Assembly (NCBI GenBank): GCA_032358255.1
Contig: JAULBX010000781.1
Location: 1 to 64,000, forward strand
Reading direction: 5' to 3'
Origin: Heterotrichella gracilis
Lineage: Eukaryota; Sar; Xanthophyceae; Tribonematales; Xanthonemataceae
Length of the DNA: 64,000 nt
In this document: positions 36,416-47,534 of the stretch, one piece after another
Numbering within the stretch: position 1 is the stretch's first letter
How the letters are laid out: the number at the start of each line of letters is the position of its first letter
Program-made: the position numbers and the translations under genes
Notes under the pieces: generated by a model
Told to the model about the DNA's origin: nothing
Databases searched by the model: none
The model's input: the letters and a program-made list of their open reading frames with translations, nothing else

Positions 36416-37837
36416 CTAGGGTACGTACGGCTCGGCTGCTGCGACGGTGTGCAGCCACCCACAGCACAGTTCCCACTCTTCCCTTGCTTCTTGCACTGAG
36501 TACGCATGACCTCGCCGGAGGCGCTGTGATGTCAGCACCACCAAACAGTCATCGGTACCCAAGCCCATGCTGTACTCCCCATAATTCCCCTTTATTACCA
36601 CCACGTGGGAGCCTGCAGGTGCTGCTGACCCACCACGGCCCCACTCCGACATCCACAGGTTGGGGTTGATGGGCGCCTCCAGCTGGACGCTGTGCTTGTG
36701 GTTGGCCCTCAGCAGTGTGAGGTTGGGCATGACCGGCAGTATCAGTGGCTCCATCAAGCCCCGCATGTCCAGCTCCCGGAGGTTGGTGAGGCTGGCCAGC
36801 GCGGGGGTCAAACGTAGCATTGCCCCCTTGCCCCGGCCAGCCTTGCCGAGGAGAGATACCACTTCCAGGGAAGTCAAGTGGTCAAGGGCTGGGAGGACTG
36901 CGGTCGCATCCAGAGCCGTGGAGGGAGAAGAAATGTTGAGCTCCTGAAGGGACGTGGGGAGGCAGCCTGGGGGGATATCCACCTCCGTCACTCTCAGATT
37001 CTTGAGCTGAGTGAGCTGGCGCAATGAGGTGCCCACTGTCGCATCCTGCACCCTGTTGCATGGATACACATCCAGGCTGGATAGGGCAGGCTGGTGGGCC
37101 AGCATCGGGACGTAGTCTACCCCATTCACCTCCACCACTGCCGTGCCCAACTTGGGAAGGACGGGAAGCTGGGGCCACCAGTGCTGGGTGCCGGGCCTTG
37201 GACTCGTGACGCTCAGGTAGAGCCACTCCAGGTTGACCAGCGCTGACATGGCGGGCAGGCAGGGCGTTACCTGCTCCGGGGAGCAGCACAGGCCGAGCTC
37301 CAATGAACGCAGGGAGGTGAGGCGCAAGGTGGCCTCGAGCAGCTGCCCCGCGCTTTGCCCGCTGTAGAAGCTGTCCATCTTCAGCACGGCAAGGTATGTG
37401 AGACACGCTGGGTTGAGGCTGTTGAGCAGTCGGAGCTTGTCCTGGGCTGTACCGTTGAGGTTGATGACACTGGTGGTGGCTGACAGCTTGGGGCATGCCC
37501 AGTCCAGGAACCGCTGGCTGACAGGTGGGCACTTGATGAACTCCCAGGCCGGGCTTGGGACTGCAAGGACTTGGTGCCAGCGTTTGCACACCAGCTGCAG
37601 CCGCGCTCTGTGCCTTGTGGCGATGATAGGCCCGCTGCGGGACACTGCTCCGAAGATGCGCTGGAGTAGGTTGTCTGGGAGGGAGTGGATGGGGCACCCT
37701 TCCCACTGCTGGTCCCTCCCTGCTGGATTGCTGCAGTTGGTGGTGGGCATTTGGGAAAGTGCTAGCTGCTCCATGTTTGGTGGTTGGGTGGGCGACATAC
37801 CTGCAGGGCAGTTGGGCGAGTCAGCATATCTATGCAT
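36416..37837 (-). CDS. F-box / leucine-rich repeat protein
   Basis: A single uninterrupted frame of 473 codons, unusual here because nearly every other gene has introns. Residues about 48-95 form an F-box-like segment: IHSLPDNLLQRIFGAV, then LQLVCKRWHQVL. From about residue 130 there are some eight degenerate leucine-rich repeats (LTSLRSLELGLC, LVNLEWLYLSV, LTQLKNLRVTEV, SLQELNISS, LTSLEVVSLLG, LTNLRELDMRG, MPNLTLLRANH). F-box proteins of this type link a target, bound by the repeats, to SKP1-CUL1 ubiquitin ligases. The first ATG (37837) is used; a second at 37798 would also keep the F-box. Large algal families of intronless F-box/LRR genes often arise by duplication or retroposition; origin here is inference. 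Confidence 0.85.
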   Translation of the reverse strand: MHRYADSPNCPAGMSPTQPPNMEQLALSQMPTTNCSNPAGRDQQWEGCPIHSLPDNLLQRIFGAVSRSGPIIATRHRARLQLVCKRWHQVLAVPSPAWEFIKCPPVSQRFLDWACPKLSATTSVINLNGTAQDKLRLLNSLNPACLTYLAVLKMDSFYSGQSAGQLLEATLRLTSLRSLELGLCCSPEQVTPCLPAMSALVNLEWLYLSVTSPRPGTQHWWPQLPVLPKLGTAVVEVNGVDYVPMLAHQPALSSLDVYPCNRVQDATVGTSLRQLTQLKNLRVTEVDIPPGCLPTSLQELNISSPSTALDATAVLPALDHLTSLEVVSLLGKAGRGKGAMLRLTPALASLTNLRELDMRGLMEPLILPVMPNLTLLRANHKHSVQLEAPINPNLWMSEWGRGGSAAPAGSHVVVIKGNYGEYSMGLGTDDCLVVLTSQRLRRGHAYSVQEAREEWELCCGWLHTVAAAEPYVP

Positions 37838-38839
37838 GCGGTATACATGCGGTGGCGAGGTCGTCCTTGTCTTGCCTTGACGTTGCCACTGCTCTGCAAT
37901 TCACGCTTAAAAACGTGGCATGTGGTTGACAGCGAAACAAATCTTGTTGTTGGTGGTCGCCGATAGGCGTCCTACCTTTCAATAAGCCGACTGTGCTGCC
38001 TGCGGGAATGGCGCCAAGTATACCAAGGGTGCAGTTGAGATCACTGAACGTTGGAAGAAGGCTTCTTAACTGAGTCACGCTGCTCTTTTATTCTCAACAA
38101 GGTGTAAGGACCGTGCTCAATGGGGTTCGAACATCATCACGCAGTCTGTTAAGCCTTCCACACCAAGAGGCTGCTTTATACGACCACCACCTGCAGCGCA
38201 GCTGCATGCAGAGGTTTGGTGACTGTTACAGGCGTTAGATAGTTGGCTAACACGTCATACCGAGACGCTAGGCCTTGATAACTTCTCCACCAATGTATGT
38301 GCAAGAGTAGGTTGCCATTCGGCCTCATCGCCAAGATATTGTGGACTTTTCAGACTAATTCGCCCAATAGCAACGGTGCCAATGTGGGCAGGGGGATACA
38401 TCTTCTTTAGTAGGGCGCTGGGATACGGTTGAAATGTAAAACTTTACACCAGCTAAACGTTAGCACATTTTTGAGCGCATTGTGCACGTCGGTACGCTTG
38501 TATCTTGCAACACACAGTGTGCTAAGCGCCTAGCTTACAGTGCATGCATATTGATGCATGCATGCGGGTTCCAACACAGTCAACGCCGTGCAGCGCAGGC
38601 TACTAGTTCAGTTCTTTTCTTGCACTCGTGCGAAACTGCATAACCCAAGCAAAGATCCCTTGCTGGACCCTCAGAACTTTGGCGCCGTCCATGCCACGGC
38701 GACAGTGCGAGCATACGGAAGAGAGCTTACAATTGGGGGAGCGATTTACACAAGGGGAGATGAATCTCAATTCTGAGCACACTCCTAGGGCTTTAGTGGT
38801 CAGCATCCACGACTGCAGGCTTCGCGTGACGAAGCACTA
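37838..38839. other. Divergent intergenic region
   Basis: About 1 kb between the F-box and RNA methyltransferase start codons. Contains a TGCATGCAT palindromic tract near 38542-38567. No gene is seen. Confidence 0.4.
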
Positions 38840-41313
38840 ATGGCAGGCATTGTGCTTCATCAGCAGCAGCCAGTTCGCCCTGCAGCCAAGGCAAGCAGGT
38901 GCAGCACCAGCCAACACCAACCTTCGCAGCCAGGCAGTCGCCAGCGTCAACAGACCGCACCCGCTGTGGACAAGCGCGTCCGCACCCAGACCCCACACAC
39001 TAGCCGGAACCCACCCACCCAGGAGGCTAGGCAAGGTTCCAACACACAGGGCGCTGCAGGCAAGCGCAAAGCAAAAGCACAGCGACAACGCAACGGGTCA
39101 TCTGCACTGAAGCGTGCACCTGCAGAGGCTCCTGGCGGGCTGCAACTGGTAGACTGGCAGTCCTCCCAGCTAGCTTGCCAGCACTTCGCCACGTGCTCTG
39201 GATGCACCCTCCAGGACGGCTTGCCCACGCCCCCCCTGCTGGCGCAAGCCCAGCAATTCTTCTCGCAGCATGGCATCACATCCTTCCAGCTGAGCCACTA
39301 TGCGCTGCATGGGTGGCGCTGCCGGGCGCGGGTGGCTGTGCGCCGCAGCCCCCATCGCAATGGTCCAGCCACGATAGGGCTCTTTGCCGAGCGCTCCCAT
39401 GATGTGGTTGACATCCCCGAGTGCCGCGCACATCACCCACTGATCAACGATGCGGTGCAGATGGTGCGGCAGGCGGTGGCGGCGCTGGATGTGGTGCCCT
39501 ATGATGAGGATACGGAGGCAGGGGAGCTGCGATACTTGCAGCTGACGGTGGGGGGCGTAGATGCCAGGGACCCGGCGCAGGGCTTGGATGCTGGCGGGGC
39601 GCGTGTCCAGGTGCGATGCCCTGTGTTCTATACCCACTGTGGATGTAAGCAGCAGCAATGCATATATCTGTGCATGTCAATTCCCTGTAGGGTGCAATCT
39701 GTCAATGCGCATGGGTTGCAATATGCACATGTGGGGCCTGCCTTAACTTATTTCAATTTTGGTAATTACAAGCATTTCAACGGCAGCCAGATTATCAGCC
39801 AGCCTCGCGACAGCATGCACCACATAACCGTTTCCTGCCATTGCATGTTTCACGAGTGAGGGGAGCAGCCTCCCTGGTCTCTATTGTCAAATGTGTTGCA
39901 AGCTCAGGTGATGCTATCTCCAATGCTGAGCACTACTCGTGTGTGCAGGTGGTGCTGGTGTGCAACTGTGCCAAAGGCGACCCAGCAATGCAGCCACGCA
40001 TGGAGAGGCTGGCGCAGCATCTTTGGGACCTGAGCGCCACCATGCCATCCCCGCTGCTGCACTCTGTGTGGCTCAACTTCCAGCCGCTGCACACCAATGC
40101 GATTCTGGGTTCTCATATGGTCCAATGCCATGGACCCAGGGATCTGTGGCAGCAGATTGGGGATGCAAACCTGTGCTTTGGGCCCGGCAGCTTTGTGCAG
40201 GCAAGCAGCAAATGCACAAATCACAGCAACACACAGGTGGCCTATGTGTTGAGCATACCTGTTCAACGTTCCCATTCGGGTGAAGGCCACTGTCGACAAT
40301 TGTTACACCCAAAGTGTACACTCTTTGGTGTTCCTTGCCACACTTTATAGTTGTAATTGAAGCTAAATCTCTCTTGTGCAGGCCAACTACCAGGCTATGG
40401 ATGCAGCGCTGCATGTCATCAGGACTTGGGTGCCGCAGGGTAGCACGATCCTCGACATGCATGCGGGGGTGGGAGTCATTGGTGCGGCTCTTGCTATATG
40501 TTGCACTTGGCGCTAATTCTCAAAATGCTGCCTAACAGGATTAGCTTAACCATTGAATGGCACCGCTCTCGTCAATTGCACGGCCACTGTGTGGTAACCC
40601 GCACATTCATTCACTCGCCCTACCTGACCCTCGCGATCCTGAGTACTGGTGTGCACACACATAGGGCTGTCCCTGGCGCATGCTGGTAAGTGTAGCCTGG
40701 TGCGGTGTGTGGAGATAAACCCATTGGCAGAGAGGCCGTTCTGGAAATCTGCGCAGCATCTGGAGGGGCCTGAGGCTCCCAAGCTGGAATACTATGTGGC
40801 AGCAGCAGGTGAGTGGTCTTCAACCCTAAGACCCAAACCCATCCCATGTGCGCACCTCCCTCAAGACCCTTCTGTGCATTATCATGCATTTGCATTTTTA
40901 ATTTCAAATTCACCTGGGGTCATCGCTGAGTCATCAGAAACAGCATCCAGCCATGTAAATCTGGGTCACCTTCCATCCCCAGACACGTAATGCGCATGCA
41001 TGTTTACAGTATTCAAGCCACACAACTTCCGGCTGCAGGTTCTGCGCCAGAAGAGTTCCTAGCAGGCATTTCCTGTGCTATTGTGGACCCGCCTCGCAAG
41101 GGCCTGGAGCCTGAGGTGCTTACAGCGCTCACCACTGACCCGCCACCTGCCTTGACCCGCCTACTGTACCTGTCCTGCGGATTCCCTGCCCTGCGGCGCG
41201 ACTGCCAGGCGTTGGTGGCCAGCGGCGTGTGGCGTGTGGCGCATGCTGAGGGGTTCCTCTTCTTCCCTGGGACCGACAGCCTTGAGACACTGGCTGTTTT
41301 TGACAGGGTGTGA
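38840..41313 (+). CDS. RNA (uracil-5-)-methyltransferase, TrmA/RlmD family
   Basis: Five exons (38840-39610, 39949-40200, 40382-40481, 40665-40808, 41039-41313) sum to 1542 nt, 513 residues. A basic, disordered N-terminus of about 110 residues suggests organelle targeting. CQHFATCSGCTLQ gives the C-x5-C-x2-C cluster that binds iron-sulfur in RlmD-like members. The methyltransferase core follows: FGPGSFVQANYQAMDAAL, ILDMHAGVGVIGLSLA (SAM motif I), CVEINPLAE, VDPPRKGLEP, the nucleophile region YLSCGFPALRRD, and HAEGFLFFPGTDSLETLAVF. The family makes 5-methyluridine in tRNA or rRNA from S-adenosylmethionine; which RNA is modified cannot be told. SCGF replaces the usual SCNP after the catalytic cysteine. 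The second intron has a GC donor (CAG|GCAAGC). Confidence 0.92.
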
Positions 41314-41782
41314 ATGGGTTGTGTGGTGACTCAGCAGAGGTCTCGCGTGATAAGGAAATGGCAACAGCAGTGGTAAGGAAATGGCTAAAGTGACAAGCCA
41401 GTACATGCTGTCAACATTGAAGACCTTGGCGCACATTTACATTCATTGCCGTAGTCAATTAACACCTGGCATGCCCATCATTGACACACCATCTGCCTCT
41501 GGGGAAACTGCATTTTTGGCAAGATGCCAAGCTGATTGTATGATTACTGATGATATCCATCTTCAGCAAATGGGATATTCATTTGCTTCAGATGGGCATG
41601 TCATTCACAGAGTCAAACTACTATCGTAATGTACACCTGACTCTGGCTATAGTACAGTCACCCTGTTGATATTCCCCTCCTTTCTACCTTTCTACCTCTA
41701 CCTGTGCGCTTACCAACAGCTACACTGGCGCATTGTATCAGGTGTTTACCCTCTTCACAAATTTAGCAAACATGCATGCCAG
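41314..41782. other. Convergent intergenic region
   Basis: 470 bp between the 3' ends of the RNA methyltransferase and the cystatin-like gene. Nothing recognisable is seen. Confidence 0.4.
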
Positions 41783-44080
41783 TCAACCCCCCCATGGCAA
41801 GCTGCCATGCACCGGCATGCCCTGCAGCCCCACCCAGTCCCCACCGCTCCCCGCCTGCAGCGGCCTCACACCGGACTGCACCAGCTGGAATGCCTGCTGC
41901 TGCTGGGGCCTCACCACCTCCACCACCACCTCCTGCGGGGGCATCATGCCCTGGCGCAGCACCAGGCACAGTTGGTAGGTCAAGTCGCCCCCCTGGCGCA
42001 CAGTGCTGGCGCCGGCAACCTGCAGTTGATAGGGCAGTCCTGCATTATGATGATTGGTAGCGGATGGTTAGCAGTGGTTTGAACTGCGACAACTCATGGA
42101 AATCCTCCCAATTTTCCTCACTAGATCAACGTACATTTGCTTTTTTTTTATTACATCATCCATTTGAATTTGAACGTTGCAAAAGAACCCTGGCAGGCTG
42201 GGACATAGGTTCATGGACCACTCACAAGTACATGGCCCTGGGACACCGATGGGCCCAGGGTGAGCAACCGCACACACTAATATTATCATACCCATGCACA
42301 GCTGACATGGCGCTGTAACAAACCATCCGCGCCAAACTAAGTGCACTTCCCAGATGTGTAAAATCTACCCCTCAGTACCCCTGTGTTAGTTGCTCTCGAC
42401 CTGGTGCAGATTACATTCAAAAAATACAGTGAGGTTAGCAACAAACCAATAGGCAAGATCTGCCATTGCCTAGCATGGCAGGCCAATTGGCAATCCACTG
42501 GGTGGTTTACTTTTTGTGGACCAAATTGAGTAATTAGTTTTAAATCTACCTTGGGATGCGCAGTTGGTGCGGCGCGTGCAGTTTGCTATGGCATCATGAC
42601 AGCTATGGCGCGTGCTAACCAGGTGTACCAGAGTGAATGATTCAGCAGCACCACCAGTTTTACTAATATGGTTAGCAGGCTTGTGGCAATGATCCAAAGC
42701 TGAGAAAAAACACATAAATGCTGGCGATCTACCGCTTCCAATATCTCACACAGGATGCCCAGGGTGAAGCGTTGGAAGCGAAAAGTGGCCACAATTTATG
42801 TGTTCTTTCACAGCTTGGATCATTGCCACAAGCTTGCCAAACATATTAGTGATACCAGTTTGCTGCTGCCGCGTCATAGATATCAAAATTAAACTACTGC
42901 ATGTTCACACGCCAAGCGGAGAAATCAGTGTTTGGACCATGCCATGTTGCGTCATAAATCCTGAGAACTTACATGGCATCATGGCGTGGTCCAAACATTG
43001 ACATCTCCACTTGCAATTGTGAAATGCGATAGTTTGATTGTGTTGCAACATCAACCTTGAGCTTCAAGATCTGGCACCCTTGCTTGCTCATCATTGTTGG
43101 CGTTTGAACATGGTTGTGCATCTGTTTTTATGCTTCCACTTGTTACCAAATTGTGCCTGTTAGGCCTTTTTCTGCTCAGCGCAACCAAGTTTTTCAGTCC
43201 TTATTGTGCAAATGACTGATGCACGTTTTCCAGTTCTTAATGCATTTGCAGTGCTGCTTACCTCTGAATGCGTTGTAACCTTTGCCTTGCAGGCTGGTGG
43301 CCTCGCGGCCTGAACGTCACAGGCTACATGCACGTTTACGCCTCACCTTGTCCAGATAGTATGGCCTCATGCCTCCACCTTGCTTGTTCAGCTCCTGCAC
43401 AGCAAAGGAGGCAGCGGCATCCACCTCAGGATCATCTACTGGCACATCTGCCATGATGCCCTCCGAGGTTTTGCTGCCAGCGGTGTCCTGGAAGGCGATG
43501 TCGCCACCACTCACGGGTGAGTAGGATACCAGGTGCACGTGGTCGTCGTGTGCTGTACCTGCAATCTGTGAAATTGAATTATAATATATAACTGATGTGA
43601 TGTGAATGATATACTTATTTGAATACAATGCCAAGGCTCGGCAAGGTTGTGAAAGACCTTGCCCTTTTTAAGAGTGGTTTGACTCAGTCAGGTTCCTGTC
43701 AAAGCACAGTCAAACATAGGCAGTGGAATGTGCTGTCATACCTCGTACAGCCCAGAGGAATGTTGATCGTCATGAGTTTCAACGGTCAGGCAGTACTCTG
43801 CACCACCTGCTGTCACAGTGGTCTGAGCTGTTATCACCCTGGCCAGAGAAAGCCCAGTGTTTTCAAACCCCGGGAGTTTGGCCATCTGCATGACATGTTA
43901 ACCATTATTTTAGAATGTAAATGTTTTCATACTCCAAATGCCCAACGTGCACACCACGGATTCCTCGCACAAAAAAAAAATGAAACTGAATGCAATCCAC
44001 ACAGAAAAGCGTGCAGCACACACCTGTTCTACTATTTTCAGCGCTGCCTGTGCGATCTGTGTTGGAGCCTCGTAGTCCAT
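41783..44080 (-). CDS. Two-domain cystatin-like protein
   Basis: Four exons are readable: 44080-44024, about 43892-43740, about 43566-43350 and 42019-41783. The protein is about 220 residues. Domain 1 contains PTQIAQAALKIVEQ and ITAQTTVTAGGAEYCLTVET, a QxVxG-like loop followed by the cystatin beta strand. Domain 2 contains VDDPEVDAAASFAVQELNKQ (the N-terminal Gly region and helix of cystatins), YYLDKV, VAGASTVRQGGDLTYQLCLV and a C-terminal strand EVVVEVVRP. Cystatins inhibit papain-like cysteine proteases. No signal peptide is visible. The QxVxG loop of domain 2 is not intact in my assembly (DK joined to VAGAST), so a short exon may be hidden in the 1.3-kb intron, which also carries two inverted repeats. 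Confidence 0.68.
42641..42870. repeat. Inverted repeat in cystatin gene intron
   Basis: Arms of about 78 bp (42641-42719 and 42794-42870) are imperfect reverse complements. The core GGCTTGTGGCAATGATCCAA recurs inverted as TTGGATCATTGCCACAAGCT. The spacer is about 75 bp. Confidence 0.85.
42918..43008. repeat. Second inverted repeat in cystatin gene intron
   Basis: Arms of 32 bp (42918-42949 and 42977-43008) pair with a few mismatches; the core is GTTTGGACCATGCCATG against its inverted copy. It lies 48 bp from the first inverted repeat, so the two may belong to one larger element. Confidence 0.8.
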
Positions 44081-45400
44081 GTTTCACTGCTGTTTAGCCT
44101 TCAAATCTGCCTTTCAAATTGCCTGCATGCAACACCCCTCAACTATAGTAGAAACAAATCGTGTTTTTTCTCGTCTTCCTGCGGTACATGATGTTGAAGA
44201 GTACCCAAGGATTCGATTGTTCTCTGGGAAGTGCTGCACTTGTTTCTATGCTGCAGCTGTTTCCATGCGCGTTTTTAGCCAGTGGCCCCAGCTATCCTTC
44301 TGTGAGCTCTGCATGCCGTCTCCTTGCCACACCTTACTGCAGCAGGACCATAGCTGGGGCCACTTGCTAGAACAGTGCATGGAACAGATAGCAAAAGGTT
44401 TTGTGCTTTGTGTTCCCCATTTTCAATGCACAATGTCTCACAAGTTGGTGCGCTGACTAGTGACCAGACTGCATTAATTCATCTGGAGGAATTTGTGCAT
44501 AATTGCAATGCAGCAAACCCGTGCCGGCCCCATCATGCATGAAAAGGGTACACTGCCTTGATCACACTGTTTGGAACCTGTAAAGGCAATAAGAAGGTTG
44601 CAAGGCAGCTACAGCTGTAGCTGTTTGTGTTCTGCAGTCATTGGATTTGGGTCAAGTAATAGCCCACAGGGTTGGTTCTCCCACCTGTGACAGAAAACTG
44701 TACCTGTGGCTACTTGCTTGAAGTCAGACTGGATATTTGTACGAGCTGTGTCTCTCACTGTGTGTTTTTGCCACTGGCAGCAAGGAAGCGGACAGATAGG
44801 GTATCCGCAGAACAGTGAATCGTACCCACTATCGTTGAAAAGGGTTCCAGTCACCGTACCAAGTCACTGAGTCAGCTTATGGGGCAGTCGAAGGCTTATG
44901 GAGACGAGTTCAGAATTCGGGACAACCTGCTCTTTATTTGGTGGGTCTCGGAAGACTAGCTATTTTGTTTGCTACTGTGCAAGCAAGGGTAGCTGTGGCA
45001 ACGGTGTGTAACGGGTGTGTTGGGTTGTCATACTCGTTCAGCCTTTAGTAAATTCGCTTGCCAAATGGATGCTGCATGGAAGCTACAGTGCGGCTGCCCG
45101 GTACGCATGCAGTTCGAGGAACAAGAAGCACCCACACGAGGAACAAGAAGCACCCACACAGAAAAACATACAACCCTATTCGTCCACAGTTTGCGTTTCA
45201 AACACACAGTCGAGGTTTATTTGGGCTCCAAAGGTTGTTGCTAGCAACCCACCTGGTGTTTCAGGTGTCACACAAATATACTATCAGGACAACTACTGCT
45301 TGCTGCTTGTGAGGATCGAAAGCAAAACCTGGCATATTAAGAACCCTTTCTGTCACCTCTATCCCAGCACCTATAACCTATCAGCTGTTGACGCACCACC
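44081..45400. other. Divergent intergenic region
   Basis: 1.3 kb between the start codons of the cystatin-like and ELIP-like genes. Short open frames only. A direct repeat of about 19 bp, GAGGAACAAGAAGCACCCA, occurs near 45116-45156. Confidence 0.4.
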
Positions 45401-47534
45401 ATGTTGAGCAGCAAATCCATGGCCCTGAGTGGTGCAACCAACAGGCTTGCACTGCCATCCCACCGCGTGCAGGCAAGTCGCCTTTTCTTGCATCCCTGTG
45501 ACCCAGGATAGAGCCCTTCTGCTCTTATGCTGGGAGTCTGTTACACCATAGGGGTCATGGGCTGGCTGGCTGGCAGTGTAGCACCACTAATCATCACTTC
45601 ATTGCAGCTGCATCATGTACCCAGCGGGCAGTTGTTGGCTCCTGCAGTCAAGAGTTCAGTACCACCATATTGGTGGAAACCGATTGCACCTGTTAGGTCA
45701 TCTCCAGTGCCTCTTGCTTGATAGCCTTGCCATGGGGGAGACTATCATTAAAAATTTGTGCCAGGTGCCAGACCCCCTGGCTGCATAAGGAATAGTGGCA
45801 GAATAATAAAATAAAAATCAGTGGCAATAACGGTTTGCATGGCGTACTGCATGGTGTTGCTTGGTTAGCCAGGCATGCAGCGTCCACTAACGCGTGAATT
45901 ACTCCATGCAGGTGCAGGCACTGAGAAGTGGCGCAGGATCGCTGGCGCTGCCGCGCATCCGCCGCACCGCATGCCGCACTCACAGGCAGCTATGCAAGGC
46001 AGAGTACAAAGAAGGCGAATCAGCTGACAAGGACTTTGCTGGGTCCGTCAACAGCAATGTGGAGCGTGGTGCATCAGCTGACAAGGAAGGTGGGGGTTCT
46101 GTCGACAACAATTTGAAGCATGGTGAGAGAGGCATCAGGGAAATGGGGGGTTCCATCATAGGCAGTCTGGAGCATGGTGCTGAGGAGGGTGAAGGCCCTG
46201 TAGGGGAGGTGGTGTCAGAGTTGACCAAGGGGAAGGACCCCGAGCTCCAGCAGGCAGCAGTGTTCAGCGAGGAGGAGGGGCTGCACCTCGAGAAGCCCCA
46301 TGCAGTGTCACCCCTGTCCAAGGAGGCACATAGCCCAGCGGTCAGTCACAAGGAAGAGGAGCATCAGCGTGACGCACAGGCAGAGCCCAGGACGCCAGAA
46401 ATACCTCAGGTGGGCACAATTTTTCAGTCCCTCAGCGCCACCCTTAATATTTCACTTGCATTGCATTCCTGGTAGTGGCTGCAAAAAAGGGTGCATGGCA
46501 CAGATATTGTGCAGGGCAATCATTGTGAACTGTGCATCTTGGTCCAATCCTGGCAGCGTGACGATGCTTTTTGGACATCGTATTGTGTTTATTACTCGTC
46601 ACACTTTCCTGTTGCCGGGTTGATGGTCAGCACTTGATTTGCACAGGTTGTTAGGCCAGACACATCTGTTGCAGAGCATGTCATTGACAGGTTGTTAGCC
46701 CAGACTGTCTGTAGACCTGACTGCAGCATCTGGAAAACGTATACCTTCTAAGCATGCGTGTGATTTGCTGCAGGTTTCTGGCAGCTCTCCAACACCCATT
46801 CCTTCCTCTCCCCAGAGGTCAATCTTTGACGACCTGAGGGTGGGCTTCCTGTCGCTTGACCTCCATCGCCGCATTGGATCGGTCATGTTCTCCCCGGCTC
46901 AGGAGGAGGCCAACGGTACAACAGCAATCGTGGGAGCCATTGCCATGGTGGTCACTGAGGCAGTCACAGGTGAGCTGCATACTATGCATCTGTGGTTCCA
47001 CATTGCAACAGCCGCTGTGTTTAATAAATGTTGTTTTTTGATGTGCGTCACAAACAACTCACAATGGTTGTTATTGGGGTGGGGGTACTCAGTAAGATTT
47101 TGGCGGACTTGTGTCATTGTATCATGGAAGCTGTGATGTTGCCTGGGTGTGTACCAGGTGTCATACCAACACCCGTCTGGCTCCCCGTCAGGCTTTTGCG
47201 GGTGCTGATTTCCATTCTTTCTTACACTCATGCGTGCTTGGCCACAGGTCAGTCGATCCTCAGCCAGCTGTTTGGCAAGACAGGCCCTGGCGGCGTCCTG
47301 CTGGAGAGCCCCCACGCCATCTCCCGGTGGGCTTTCTCGCTGGTGTGCGTGTATTTTGCTCTGACATCATTGGTGCGCACCTATCTCATGGACGACAGCG
47401 CTGTCAACCGCGGGTGGGGCACCTTCTTTGGCAACCCGGCGGTGTGGCTGGGCAGGGCTGCCATGGTGCTGTTCCTGGCTACCCTGGCCAAGGAGATCCA
47501 GGGAGGCAATGAGGCCGTGTTCTCACTGTTCTAG
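45401..47534 (+). CDS. Light-harvesting-like (ELIP/SEP-type) plastid membrane protein
   Basis: Four exons (45401-45472, 45912-46409, 46774-46969, 47248-47534) give 350 residues. The Ser/Arg-rich N-terminus is transit-peptide-like. Residues 55-180 are acidic and contain about three degenerate repeats of some 20 residues (SADKDFAGSVNSNVERG, SADKEGGGSVDNNLKHG, GIREMGGSIIGSLEHG). The C-terminal half has three hydrophobic helices: EEANGTTAIVGAIAMVVTEA, RWAFSLVCVYFALTSLV and VWLGRAAMVLFLATLAKEI. The first and third follow the chlorophyll-binding pattern (E..NGR.AM and GRAAM...AL..E). ELIP and related proteins protect thylakoids under light stress; role here is inferred. The first intron most likely uses a GC donor (CAG|GCAAGT); a GT donor six bases earlier also keeps the frame. 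Two TGTAA motifs at about 47912 and 47926 may mark the poly(A) site. Confidence 0.75.

Noticed and set aside
36882-37706. 274-codon minus-strand frame
   Set aside because: It is a shifted frame of the F-box/LRR gene with no domain of its own.
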